Notes under the pieces: model-generated
Seen by the model: the letters and a program-made list of their open reading frames with translations, nothing else
Database searches by the model: none
What the model was told of the DNA's origin: nothing
Shown: one piece after another, positions 34,536 through 44,036 of the stretch
How positions within the stretch are numbered: position 1 is the stretch's first letter
Layout: every line of letters starts with the position of its first letter
Made by a program: the position numbers and the translations under genes
Source of the DNA: Longimonas halophila
GTDB lineage: Bacteria; Bacteroidota; Rhodothermia; Rhodothermales; Salinibacteraceae
Assembly (NCBI RefSeq): GCF_002554705.1
Contig: NZ_PDEP01000013.1
Coordinates: 32,484 to 96,483 of the forward strand
Reading direction: 5' to 3'
DNA length: 64,000 bases

Positions 34536-37500
34536 ATGGCCCTTTACTCGCTAAGCATCGAACGCCCGGTTCTATCTACGGTCATGGCGACGCTGATCGT
34601 CCTGTTTGGGGCCATCGGCTTCTTCTTTCTGGGTGTGCGCGAATATCCGTCGGTGAACCCGCCGGTCATTAGCGTCTCCACCAACTACACTGGCGCCAAC
34701 GCCGATGTCATCGACTCGCAGATCACCGAGCCACTTGAGGAACAGATCAATGGCATTCAGGGGATTCGGACGCTCACCTCGGTCAGCCGCGAGGGTCGCT
34801 CCACCGTCACCGTCGAATTTGACCTGGGGTCCGACTTAGAGCGTGCCGCCAACGATGTGCGCGATCGCGTGTCGCGGGCCCAAGGCCAGTTGCCGCCCGA
34901 CGTCGACCCGCCCACCGTGTCGAAGTCCGATGCGGATGCGCAGCCCATCGTATTCTTGAACATCAGCAGCAGCTACCGCAACCTGCTGGAGCTCACCGAG
35001 CTGGCCGACAACCGCTTCAAGGAGCGGCTTCAGACCATTGAGGGCGTGAGCCGCGTCGATATTTGGGGCTCGAAAGAATACTCGATGCGCCTCTGGATCG
35101 ACCCGCAGCAGTTGGCGGCGTACCAGCTTACACCGCAAGACATTCGTGCCGCGCTGGGCCGCTCGAACGTAGAGCTGCCGTCTGGACGCATCGAGGGCGA
35201 GAACATTGAACTCACGGTGCGCACGCAGAGTCGTCTCGAAACCGAAGAGGACTTCAATCAGCTCATCCTGAAGCAGTCGCCCGAGGGCGAGATCGTGCGG
35301 CTGGAAGATGTGGGCTATGCCGAGATTGGCGCCCGAAACGAACGCACGCTGCTCCGCCGCGACGGCACGCCCATGGTGGGCGTGGTGCTGCGTCCGCTGG
35401 CCGGAGCCAACTACATCAGCATTGTCGACGAGTTCTACGACCGCGTTGACGCCATCGAAGCCGACCTGCCCGACGACATTACGCTGGGCATTGGGTTCGA
35501 CACCACCACGCAGATCCGGCAGAGCATTGCCGAGGTGCAGCAGACCATCTTTATCGCGCTGCTCCTGGTGTTTTTGGTGATCTTTGGCTTCCTGCGCGAC
35601 TGGCGCTCCACTATTATCCCCCTGCTGGTGATTCCGGTGGCGCTCATCGGCTCCTTCTTCGTGATGTATGCCGCCGGGTTCTCCATCAATGTGCTCACCC
35701 TGCTGGCGCTGGTGCTGGCCATTGGCCTGGTGGTGGATGACGCCATTGTGGTGCTGGAGAATATCTATGCGAAGCTGGAAGAGGGCTACGAACCCATTCA
35801 GGCGGGTATTATCGGCACGCGCGAGATCTTCTTTGCCGTCATTGCCACCTCTATCTCGCTTATCGTGGTCTTCCTGCCCATTATCTTCCTGGGTGGGCTC
35901 ACGGGGCAGCTCTTTCAAGAGTTTGGTCTTGTCATTGCCGGAGCGGTGGCCATTTCCTCCTTCGTGGCGCTCACCTTCACGCCCATGATTGCCACGCGCC
36001 TCCTCAAAAAGCGGGAGCAGCAGCCGTGGGCCTATCGCAAAACTGAGCCGTTCTTTGAGTGGCTGAACGAGCTGTACCGGCACTCACTGGAGGTCTTCAT
36101 GAAGCGCCGGTGGACGGCCTTTGGCGTCATTGGCGTCTGCGCCATTATCATTGGCGGACTCTACAGCGTACTGCCCGAAGAACTGGCTCCGCTCGAAGAC
36201 CGCAGCAGTCTGCGCCTCTTCTCCCAGGCGCGCGAGGGCGCCACGTACGAGTACATGGACGAGTACATCATGAGCCTCTACCAGACGGTTCAGGATGAAG
36301 TCCCCGAAACCGAGGCGGTCATCACCGTCACGTCGCCCGGATTCGGCGCCTCCAGTTCGGTGAACAGCGGGTTTATGCGGGTGCAACTGGTTGAGCCCGA
36401 CGAGCGCGACCGCAGTCAGGCCGAAATCGCCGACGCCCTCACGCAGGCCGTGGGTCAGATGGATGGGGCGCGCACCTTCGTCTCCCAAGAGCAGACCATC
36501 GAGGTGGGTTCGCAGGGCGGGCAGCCAATTCAGTACGTGCTGCAGGCGCCGAACCTGGAGGCGCTCGAAGAAACGCTGCCCGAGTTTATGGAGCGTGCCC
36601 GGCAGTCTGAGGTCTTCACGTTTCTGGATCCAAACCTCAAGTTTAACAAGCCCGAGCTCAACGTCAGCATCGACCGCGAGCGCGCTGACAACATCGGTGT
36701 GTCGGCGCGCGACGTCGCCGAAACCATGCAGCTGGCCCTCAGCGAGCAGCGCGTTGGCTTCTTCACCCGCGACGGCCAGCAGCGCGACGTGATTGCGCAG
36801 GTAGAGCGCCCGAACCGCAACGAGCCTGCTGATTTGCTGAGCCTGTATGTGCGTTCCAGCAGCGGCGAGCCGGTCTTGCTCGACAACGTGGTAAGCGTCG
36901 AAGAGCAGGCAAATCCGCCCCAGCTCTTCCGCTTTAACCGGTTCCAGTCCGCGACCATCGAGGGGCAGTTGGCTCCTGGATACAGCATCGACGATGGCAT
37001 CACCGAACTTGACGGCATTGCCGAGGAGGTGCTCGGCCCGTCGTTCTCCACGGCCCTCGACGGCGCCTCGCGCGACTTTCAGGAGACCTCGAACCAGCTG
37101 CTCTACGTGTTTGGGCTGGCGCTCGTGCTCATCTATCTGGTGCTGGCTGCGCAGTTTGAAAGCTTTCGGGATCCGTTTACGATCCTGATTACCGTGCCCC
37201 TGGCGCTCACGGGGGCGCTTGCCTTCCTGTGGGTCTTTGGGCAGTCGCTCAACATCTTCAGCCAGATTGGCATTGTGATGCTGGTCGGACTGGTGGCGAA
37301 GAACGGCATCCTGATCGTTGAATTCGCCAACCAGCGCCGCGCTGCAGGACTCAGCATCGAGGATGCCATTACCGAAGCCGCCGCCGTGCGCTTCCGTCCC
37401 ATTCTGATGACCGCGTTCTCCACAATCCTGGGCGTGCTGCCGATTGCGCTGGCCGTGGGCGCGGGCGCCGAAAGCCGCATTCCGATGGGCCTCGTGGTGA

Positions 37501-37718
37501 TTGGCGGACTCATCGTAGGCACTTTCCTGTCGCTCTACATCATTCCCGCCATGTACACCTACCTGACCAGTGCCGCCCCACCGAAGAGCGTGACCGCTTC
37601 GTCGTCGGGCGACGGGGCCGCCCAGCCCGGCACCTCAGGCGATGGCACGGGCACCCTGCCCAACGTGCCCGATCCTGCCGCCTCCGATAGTGCTTCCGAC
37701 GGCACCTCAGCCGCCTAA
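34536..37718 (+). CDS. HAE1-type RND efflux pump (AcrB/MexB-like)
   Basis: 1060 residues from ATG 34536. Twelve transmembrane helices and two large periplasmic loops. Helix-4 proton-relay region LALVLAIGLVVDDAIVVLENIYAKLEEG with paired Asp is characteristic of the hydrophobe/amphiphile exporters. The C-terminus repeats the pattern (IVMLVGLVAKNGILIVEFANQRR) and ends in a Ser/Gly/Ala-rich tail. Works with the preceding adaptor and the following TolC protein to expel drugs, bile-like or organic compounds. Confidence 0.95.
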   Translation: MALYSLSIERPVLSTVMATLIVLFGAIGFFFLGVREYPSVNPPVISVSTNYTGANADVIDSQITEPLEEQINGIQGIRTLTSVSREGRSTVTVEFDLGSDLERAANDVRDRVSRAQGQLPPDVDPPTVSKSDADAQPIVFLNISSSYRNLLELTELADNRFKERLQTIEGVSRVDIWGSKEYSMRLWIDPQQLAAYQLTPQDIRAALGRSNVELPSGRIEGENIELTVRTQSRLETEEDFNQLILKQSPEGEIVRLEDVGYAEIGARNERTLLRRDGTPMVGVVLRPLAGANYISIVDEFYDRVDAIEADLPDDITLGIGFDTTTQIRQSIAEVQQTIFIALLLVFLVIFGFLRDWRSTIIPLLVIPVALIGSFFVMYAAGFSINVLTLLALVLAIGLVVDDAIVVLENIYAKLEEGYEPIQAGIIGTREIFFAVIATSISLIVVFLPIIFLGGLTGQLFQEFGLVIAGAVAISSFVALTFTPMIATRLLKKREQQPWAYRKTEPFFEWLNELYRHSLEVFMKRRWTAFGVIGVCAIIIGGLYSVLPEELAPLEDRSSLRLFSQAREGATYEYMDEYIMSLYQTVQDEVPETEAVITVTSPGFGASSSVNSGFMRVQLVEPDERDRSQAEIADALTQAVGQMDGARTFVSQEQTIEVGSQGGQPIQYVLQAPNLEALEETLPEFMERARQSEVFTFLDPNLKFNKPELNVSIDRERADNIGVSARDVAETMQLALSEQRVGFFTRDGQQRDVIAQVERPNRNEPADLLSLYVRSSSGEPVLLDNVVSVEEQANPPQLFRFNRFQSATIEGQLAPGYSIDDGITELDGIAEEVLGPSFSTALDGASRDFQETSNQLLYVFGLALVLIYLVLAAQFESFRDPFTILITVPLALTGALAFLWVFGQSLNIFSQIGIVMLVGLVAKNGILIVEFANQRRAAGLSIEDAITEAAAVRFRPILMTAFSTILGVLPIALAVGAGAESRIPMGLVVIGGLIVGTFLSLYIIPAMYTYLTSAAPPKSVTASSSGDGAAQPGTSGDGTGTLPNVPDPAASDSASDGTSAA

Positions 37719-37798
37719 CGATGCGCCCGCATCTCTACCAAGGCGCTGGGCCTTGAGCCGCTCGCACCTATTTTTCTCTTCTGATCCGACCTCTGTGT

Positions 37799-39142
37799 AT
37801 GCTTCGCCGGTTTTGCCTGCTTCTTCTGTGCTCGCTACTGGGCTTTGCTCCGGCCGCCCACGCGCAAACCCCCGATGCCGAGCCGGTGGCCCTGCGCACC
37901 GTGCTGCAAGAGGCGCTGCGCAACAACCCCGACGTAGAGAGCGCCGAGAACAACGTAACGATTGCCGAGCGCAACGCCTCAGTTGGCAACGCGGGCTTTT
38001 TGCCCGAGCTCTCGGTGCAGGCGCGCTACAACGAAACTATCAGCAATACCGATCAGCAGTTTCAGGGGCAGGCGCCTGAAAGCATCAGCGGCGCACGCAG
38101 CACCAACAGCGGCGCCGATGCCGAGCTCTCGTGGCGCGTATTCGACGGGTTGGGCGGACGCTTTGCTACGCTCAATCGCCTGCAGGCCGAGCGCGACGCC
38201 GAACAGCAGCGGGCCCGGGCCACCACCGAGCAGCTGCTTACCGACGCCGCCCTTGCGTACTATGCCGTCGTGCGTGCCCAGCGGCAGCGCAGCGTGCTCG
38301 AAGAGACCGTAGCCGTCTCCGAAGAGCGTGTGCGCATTGCGGAGCTGCGCAACGAGGTGGGGAGTGCCTCCGACCTGGAGGTGCGCCAGGCCCGCGTCGA
38401 CCTGAACGCCGATCGGTCGGCGCTGCTTCGCCAGGAGGCCGCCCTCGAATCCGCCAAAGCCGAACTCAACCGGGTGCGCGGGCGCCGCACTACCGCGACC
38501 GACTTTACGGTAGCTGAAGAGATTACCATCGACGAAACGCTGACCACCAATGCCGTGCGCACGGCCCTTCAGCAGGCCAATCCGGTGCTGCAGCAGGCGC
38601 AGGCGGCGTTGCGGGCGGCTGAGCAAGAGCGGCGTACGCTGCGTGCTGAGCGGTTCCCTGCGCTCGACGCCTCGCTGGGCTACGGCGTGAACCGGACCGA
38701 GTCGGAGAGCGGGTTTGTGCAGGAAAGCACCAACTACGACTTTACCTACGGACTTTCGCTCCAGATTCCGCTGTTTACGGGATTCGACCGCCGCCGCCAG
38801 CGTCAGAACGCACAGGTGCGCATCCGCAACGCCGAACTTGCCGTGTCGGATACCGAGAACGAGCTGTTTGCGGCCCTCACACAGGCGGTTGCCGAGTACC
38901 AGCGACGGCTGGAGGTCGTCGCCCTCGAAACAGACAACCTGCAGATGGCCCGCGACAATGTGGAGGTAGCGCTGGAGCAGTTCCGGCTGGGCGATATCTC
39001 CTCCATCGAGCTGCGCGAGGTGCAGGAGCAGGCCGTGCGCGCCGAGAGCGATCTTGTAAGCGCCCGCTTCCAGGCGAAACAGGCCGAACTCACCCTGCGC
39101 GAACTGAGCGGCACCACGCAGAGCACCCTGCTCAGCCCGTAG
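37799..39142 (+). CDS. TolC-family outer-membrane efflux protein
   Basis: 447 residues. A signal peptide (LLLLCSLLGFAPAAHAQ) is followed by two OEP repeats of coiled-coil helices: ALRTVLQEALRNNPDVESAENNVTIAERN... and the second ending in VALEQFRLGDISSIELREVQEQAVRAESDLVSARFQAKQAEL. The barrel segment has LSVQARYNETISNT. Third component of the tripartite pump; 80 bp after the RND gene. Confidence 0.93.
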   Translation: MLRRFCLLLLCSLLGFAPAAHAQTPDAEPVALRTVLQEALRNNPDVESAENNVTIAERNASVGNAGFLPELSVQARYNETISNTDQQFQGQAPESISGARSTNSGADAELSWRVFDGLGGRFATLNRLQAERDAEQQRARATTEQLLTDAALAYYAVVRAQRQRSVLEETVAVSEERVRIAELRNEVGSASDLEVRQARVDLNADRSALLRQEAALESAKAELNRVRGRRTTATDFTVAEEITIDETLTTNAVRTALQQANPVLQQAQAALRAAEQERRTLRAERFPALDASLGYGVNRTESESGFVQESTNYDFTYGLSLQIPLFTGFDRRRQRQNAQVRIRNAELAVSDTENELFAALTQAVAEYQRRLEVVALETDNLQMARDNVEVALEQFRLGDISSIELREVQEQAVRAESDLVSARFQAKQAELTLRELSGTTQSTLLSP

Positions 39143-39222
39143 CTCCCCCGCTGTATCTGATGATCGTGAAGATGCAGCATGCCCCTCAACACCGAAGGGC
39201 CCGTGGCGTTAAGGGAAATGAT

Positions 39223-39238
39223 ATGTATTCGCATACAT
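39223..39238. promoter_or_regulatory. Inverted repeat upstream of the FKBP gene
   Basis: ATGTAT-TCGC-ATACAT, about 25 bp upstream of the GTG start, next to a TTGACA-like hexamer (39243-39248). Position and symmetry suggest an operator, but the regulator is unknown. Confidence 0.3.
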
Positions 39239-39263
39239 TCTTGTTGACAGACTCTACTGACCT

Positions 39264-39740
39264 GTGGCTGAAGCAAAGAAAGGAGATACCGTCCACATTC
39301 ACTATACGGGCCGCCTGCAAGATGGCACCGTATTCGACAGCTCGCGCGAGCGCGAGCCCATCAGCTTCGAGCTGGGTGCACAAAAAGTGATTCCGGGCTT
39401 TGAGAAGCTCGTGGAAGGCATGGAGCCGGGCGATACCAAAACCGGCACCATCACGCCTGAAGACGGCTACGGTGAGCGTCGCGACGACATGGTCATGGAC
39501 GTTGACCGCGAGTCGCTTCCCGATGAGATCGATCCGGAAGTTGGCCAGCAGCTGCAGATGCATACGCAGCAAGGCCAAGCCGTGCCGGTGCAGATTGCCA
39601 AGGTGGAAGACGACCACATCACCGTCGACGCCAATCACCCGCTCGCCGGCCGTACGCTGGAGTTCGACGTGGAAGTGATCGAAGTCGAAAGCGGCGACGG
39701 TGAAGCTGACGAAGGCGGCAGCAACATCATTACGCCGTAA
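39264..39740 (+). CDS. FKBP-type peptidyl-prolyl isomerase (SlyD-like)
   Basis: 158 residues with GTG start 39264 (MAEAKKGDTVHIHYTGRL). FKBP residues: GTVFDSS, VIPGFEKLVEGMEPGD, PEDGYGERRDD. An IF chaperone insertion (MVMDVDRESLP...QQLQMHTQQGQAVPVQI) and a return to FKBP (NHPLAGRTLEFDVEVIEVES) make it SlyD-type. There is no long metal-binding His-rich tail, only an acidic one. Cytoplasmic folding helper. A Rho-independent terminator follows at 39819. Confidence 0.92.
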   Translation: MAEAKKGDTVHIHYTGRLQDGTVFDSSREREPISFELGAQKVIPGFEKLVEGMEPGDTKTGTITPEDGYGERRDDMVMDVDRESLPDEIDPEVGQQLQMHTQQGQAVPVQIAKVEDDHITVDANHPLAGRTLEFDVEVIEVESGDGEADEGGSNIITP

Positions 39741-39818
39741 GCCCATACAGCTTCTGAATCAGGCGTTGCATCCTACGCTGCGCCCACACGCAAGGATGCT
39801 CTGTAACGCCTGTTTCCG

Positions 39819-39857
39819 ACGCCCGTGTCTCGTTTTTGAGGCACGGGCGTTTTCTTT
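39819..39857 (+). terminator. Rho-independent terminator after the FKBP gene
   Basis: Stem ACGCCCGTGTCTC / GAGGCACGGGCGT (one G-T pair), loop GTTTTT, followed by TTTCTTT. Lies about 80 bp past the stop and 160 bp before the fasciclin gene. Confidence 0.85.
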
Positions 39858-40019
39858 GTTTACAGAAGAATGGTTCGGCAGCTTAGCTCCGTGTGTACCA
39901 TACCGTCACAAAATGTAAAGGAGTTGTGTTTAAGTACCACCTCCAATACGAATCCGCTTTGATTTGGCGTTACGGGGTCGTACTTACGCACAACCTTTAT
40001 CATTAACGTTTGTCCTCTT

Positions 40020-40535
40020 ATGACTCGTTTACTTTCCTCGTTTGCTGCCCTCCTGCTGCTTGTGGGCGGGTTTGGCCTTTCGGATGCAAAGGCCCAAGCC
40101 ATGAACGACACCACGAACGTCGTTGAAGTGGCTGTTGCTGCCGACGGCTTCGACACCCTGGTTACCGCGCTGCAAGCTACCGGCCTCGACGAAACGCTTC
40201 AAGGCGAAGGACCCTTCACTATCCTTGCCCCGACCGACGAAGCCTTCGCCGCGCTGGGCGATGAGCTCAATCGCCTGCTCGAAGAAGACAACCTCGACGA
40301 GCTCGCCGACATCCTCTCCTATCACGTCATTCCCGCTGAAGCCTTTGCCGAAGATGTCGTAGGCATGACCGAAGCACCCACCGTGCTTGGCCCCAATGTC
40401 GGCATCTCGGTGAACGACGGCACCGTCACGCTGAGCGGCGCCAATAGCGCCCAGGTCGTACAGACTGACATCGACGCCTCCAATGGCGTGATCCATGTGA
40501 TCGACAGCGTACTGCTGCCGCCGGAAGAAAACTAA
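40020..40535 (+). CDS. Fasciclin (FAS1) domain secreted protein
   Basis: 171 residues. A signal peptide (LLSSFAALLLLVGGFGLSDAKAQA) is followed by a single FAS1 domain: FDTLVTALQATGLDETLQGEGPFTILAPTDEAFAAL, YHVIPAEAFAEDV and NGVIHVIDSVLLPPE. FAS1 proteins act in adhesion or biofilm surfaces. Monocistronic between two terminators. ATG 40020 gives a good signal peptide. Confidence 0.93.
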   Translation: MTRLLSSFAALLLLVGGFGLSDAKAQAMNDTTNVVEVAVAADGFDTLVTALQATGLDETLQGEGPFTILAPTDEAFAALGDELNRLLEEDNLDELADILSYHVIPAEAFAEDVVGMTEAPTVLGPNVGISVNDGTVTLSGANSAQVVQTDIDASNGVIHVIDSVLLPPEEN

Positions 40536-40610
40536 CATGGTAGCATACACAGGATTAATTCGGAGGGAAGCCACGCGTTGGCTGCCCCCCGTACAATCCG
40601 TGCAGCATCC

Positions 40611-40644
40611 AAGCGCCTGCTTCCTTGCGGAAGTGGGCGCTTTT
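40611..40644 (+). terminator. Rho-independent terminator after the fasciclin gene
   Basis: Stem AAGCGCCTGCTTCC / GGAAGTGGGCGCTT with loop TTGC and a short internal mismatch, followed by TTTTG. Confidence 0.75.
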
Positions 40645-40828
40645 GCGTTCAGGCCCACGGCCCGGTCCATCGTGCATCGCAGCCCCCCATGCAACCGTCT
40701 ACTCGATCGCTGCGTCTATCCGATCTTGGACGAACGCAGGCTGGTGCATCCCGTATAGGCATGCTACGCAGCGCCCCTACAGGCGCAGCGCACCCTCTGT
40801 CTTTTGCATCTACCTGTTCTGCTGCGTT

Positions 40829-43204
40829 ATGGCGCGTCGCATCCAACTGTCGTCCCCGTCTCCCTCGTCGTCTGTGGACCCCGACTCCGAAGCCCAAGAG
40901 CGCATCTTGAGCGGGCTCAACGAAGACCAGCGCGCCGCCGTCACCGCCACCGACGGGCCCGTCATGATCATTGCCGGGCCGGGCTCGGGCAAGACGCGCA
41001 CACTCACGCATCGCATTGCCTACCTGCTGGCCACGGGCAAGGCGAACCCCTACCAGATCATTGCACTGACATTCACGAACAAGGCGGCCCGCGAAATGCG
41101 CGAGCGTGTGCAGCGCCTGGTGGGCGACAGAACGCGTGGCATGTGGGTGGGCACGTTTCACAGTTCGTTTGCCCGGCTGCTGCGCCGCGAAATTGACGCA
41201 ATCGGCTACTCGCAAGACTTTTCGATCTACGACACCGACGACAGCAAGAAGATCGTGAAGCAGCAGATGAACCGGCTGCAGCTCAACACCGATGAGGTGA
41301 AGCCCCGCTCGGTGCAGCGCACCATCTCCAGCGCCAAAAACCAGATGGTCGGGCCCCAGGAGTACACCAGCATGGCGCATGGCCGCCTGCAAGAAGCCAC
41401 CGCCAAGGTGTATCCCGCCTACGAAGCGGCCCTCAAACGCGCCAACGCGCTCGACTTCGACGACCTGCTGCTGAAGCCCGTGCAGCTCTTCAACCAGGAG
41501 CCCAAGATTCTGGAAAAGTACCAGCAGCGCTGGCAGTACGTGCACATCGACGAGTACCAGGACACGAACCACGTGCAGTATGTGCTGGCCAAGCAGCTGG
41601 CTGCCGGACACAAAAACCTGTGCGTGGTGGGCGATGACGCACAGAGCATCTATGCCTTTCGGGGGGCCGACATCAGCAACATCCTGTCGTTCGAGCGCGA
41701 CTATCCCGATGCAACCACCGTACGGCTGGAGCGCAACTACCGCTCCACCGAGAACATCCTGACGCTGGCCGACTCGATCATCGACCAGAACGAAGACCAG
41801 CTCGACAAGACGCTCTGGACCGACAAGGACGGCGGCGAGAAGGTGCTGCTCACCGAGGCACTCTCTGAAAAAGACGAGGCCAAGAAGGTCGAGCAGAAGA
41901 TCCGCGACTTGCAGCTGCGCGAGGGACTGGAGTACAGCGACTTTGCGGTGCTCTACCGCACCAACGCGCAGAGCCGGGCCCTGGAGGAGGCGCTGCGCCG
42001 CGAGAACGTGCCATACCGCATCATTGGCGGCACCTCGTTCTACCAGCGCAAGGAGATCAAGGACGTGCTTGCGTACCTGAAGCTGCTGGTGAATCCAAAC
42101 GATCGGGCCAGCCTGGAGCGCGTCATTAACTACCCCACGCGCGGCATCGGGGCCAAGACGCAGGAGCGCGTGCGCAACTATGCTTCCCAAAACGACATGT
42201 CGATGTGGCAAGCAGTTGAGCAGGTCGAGCAGATCGACACGCTCTCGACCCGCGCCAAAAACGCGGTGGGGCGCTTCCGTGCGATCATTGCCAAGTACAT
42301 GAGCAAGATGGACAGCGCCCCGGTGGACGACCTGACGCGCGACCTTATTCAGGAGGCGGGCATGCTGAGCGAACTGCGCAAAGAGCACACCCGCGAAAAC
42401 CTGCGCCGCTGGGAGAATGTGCAGGAGCTTGTGAACGGCATCGCGGAGTACACCGCCAGCGCCGATAACGCTACGCTCAGCACGTTCCTGCAGGAAGTCA
42501 CGCTGCTTACCGACCTCGACGGCGATGACGACCCCAACACGGTCACGCTCATGACGCTGCATGCCTCGAAGGGGCTGGAGTACCCGGTCGTGTTCATTAC
42601 CGGACTCGAAGAGGGGCTTTTCCCGCTGGCAAAAGCCACGCAAGAGCGCACCGAGCTGGAAGAGGAGCGCCGCCTCTTCTACGTGGGCGCTACGCGGGCC
42701 GAGGAGCGCCTCTTCTTAAGCTGGGCGCGCAACCGCTACCGCTACGGCAAGCAAGAGCACAACACGCGCAGCCGCTTCCTCGACGAAATTGACGACAGCG
42801 TGGTGCAGACCGCAGGGGGCGGACGCCTCCGCCAGAAAAAAAACCGCTTCTCCTCAAGCAGCAAGGGCAGCACCGAGAGCTACGACGACATGGATCCGCA
42901 CTACTACCGGAAGAATCTGCGCAAGGGCTCCGGCTCATCCAAGAAGGGCACGCGCCGCACCACACGCACGGTATCCTCAAAAAGCAGTTCGTCGAACGGG
43001 TCGTCGGGGCGCCGCGTGGTGTACGACGAAGGCGAAGGTCAGATCGTACCCGGTGTGCGCGTGCAGCACAGCAAATTTGGCGAGGGCAAAGTGCAATCCG
43101 TTGAAGGCGAAGGCGACCGCGCTACCGCTGTGGTATTCTTTGGAGGCGACATCGGCAACAAGAAGCTGAAACTCAAATACGCCCGACTCCGCGTTATCGG
43201 ATAA
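40829..43204 (+). CDS. pcrA: ATP-dependent DNA helicase PcrA/UvrD
   Basis: 791 residues from ATG 40829. The open frame extends 68 codons upstream over the preceding terminator, which is rejected. SF1A motifs: Walker A AGPGSGKT (49-56), DEYQDTN (motif II), GDDAQSIYAFRGAD (III), LERNYRST (IV), and VTLMTLHASKGLEYPVVFITGLEEGLFP (V). A Ser/Arg-rich linker (about 715-760) and a PcrA-type C-terminal Tudor-like module (VQHSKFGEGKVQSVEG) follow. Acts in nucleotide excision repair, rolling-circle replication and clearing RecA or stalled RNA polymerase. Confidence 0.96.
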   Translation: MARRIQLSSPSPSSSVDPDSEAQERILSGLNEDQRAAVTATDGPVMIIAGPGSGKTRTLTHRIAYLLATGKANPYQIIALTFTNKAAREMRERVQRLVGDRTRGMWVGTFHSSFARLLRREIDAIGYSQDFSIYDTDDSKKIVKQQMNRLQLNTDEVKPRSVQRTISSAKNQMVGPQEYTSMAHGRLQEATAKVYPAYEAALKRANALDFDDLLLKPVQLFNQEPKILEKYQQRWQYVHIDEYQDTNHVQYVLAKQLAAGHKNLCVVGDDAQSIYAFRGADISNILSFERDYPDATTVRLERNYRSTENILTLADSIIDQNEDQLDKTLWTDKDGGEKVLLTEALSEKDEAKKVEQKIRDLQLREGLEYSDFAVLYRTNAQSRALEEALRRENVPYRIIGGTSFYQRKEIKDVLAYLKLLVNPNDRASLERVINYPTRGIGAKTQERVRNYASQNDMSMWQAVEQVEQIDTLSTRAKNAVGRFRAIIAKYMSKMDSAPVDDLTRDLIQEAGMLSELRKEHTRENLRRWENVQELVNGIAEYTASADNATLSTFLQEVTLLTDLDGDDDPNTVTLMTLHASKGLEYPVVFITGLEEGLFPLAKATQERTELEEERRLFYVGATRAEERLFLSWARNRYRYGKQEHNTRSRFLDEIDDSVVQTAGGGRLRQKKNRFSSSSKGSTESYDDMDPHYYRKNLRKGSGSSKKGTRRTTRTVSSKSSSSNGSSGRRVVYDEGEGQIVPGVRVQHSKFGEGKVQSVEGEGDRATAVVFFGGDIGNKKLKLKYARLRVIG

Positions 43205-43416
43205 CAGATTGGCTCGCGTCAGGGGGATATGGAGGGTACGACCACACGCCAACTGCGCTACACGTCGACAGACACATGGCGCACCGACGGATCGTCCAAA
43301 AGTGGCGCTGAGTGTACCCAAATAAAGACAGTGCCGATCTGGGCGCGCTTGTAGCATGCAGGTGTTGATATACCGCTTTCCTCACGATTCTGTGCGCCCC
43401 TACAGCGCCTGCTGCT

Positions 43417-43965
43417 ATGACACTTCGTTTTCTCTTTGTTGGGCTGTTCACCCTGCTCCTGGCGAGCCCCGCCGCTGCTCAGAGCACCTGTAGCGACTGC
43501 GTAGGCGGAGGCAGTGACATTGCCGGAGCGCTCTTTCAGGGCAGCGCCAATGCTTGGGCCACACCCGAGGCACGCGCGCAACTCAACGAACGCGCCACCG
43601 CGCTCAACACGCTCTCGTCTGATGCAACAGCGCCAAGCATTGCGCCTGCAGTCGCCGATGCGTTCGCCGCTGCGCCCAACGCCCGCGCCCTGCTGATGCA
43701 GACCCATGCGCTGCCCGAACTCAAAGCCGACCTCCACAGCGAGTGGACCACGCGCGGCCTGCCCGCTGCCGAAGCTGAGGCGCTCATTGATGCGCTGAGC
43801 GGACTCACCGCTAAGAACCGGGTGGAGCCCGAGGCTCTCCAGACCAGTCTTGACGCTTACAACGCAGCCGTTGCGGCAGCCGCCCCAACGTTTGTGACTG
43901 ACCCGGCGCCTTCATTTTTGGCCCTTCGGCACGCCTTGGCAGCCCTCACTCAAGCAGCCCCCTGA
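43417..43965 (+). CDS. Secreted protein of unknown function
   Basis: 182 residues. A signal peptide (FLFVGLFTLLLASPAAAQ) is followed by STCSDCVGGGSDIAG with a CxxC pair, then an Ala-rich, mostly helical protein without an obvious repeat. No family recognised. Stands alone, 212 bp downstream of pcrA. Confidence 0.65.
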   Translation: MTLRFLFVGLFTLLLASPAAAQSTCSDCVGGGSDIAGALFQGSANAWATPEARAQLNERATALNTLSSDATAPSIAPAVADAFAAAPNARALLMQTHALPELKADLHSEWTTRGLPAAEAEALIDALSGLTAKNRVEPEALQTSLDAYNAAVAAAAPTFVTDPAPSFLALRHALAALTQAAP

Positions 43966-44036
43966 CGGCTCTGCATCTGCATGAGCGCACCGGGCAAGCG
44001 CTTTCGCATCCCCCTGACTACCTAACCTGTACTGGG

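Noticed and set aside
34836..36083. Open frame of about 415 codons on the minus strand
   Set aside because: Antisense to the RND pump; no motif.
40649..42643. Open frame of about 660 codons on the minus strand
   Set aside because: Shadow of pcrA; His/Val/Gln-rich translation typical of antisense reading of a GC-rich helicase gene.
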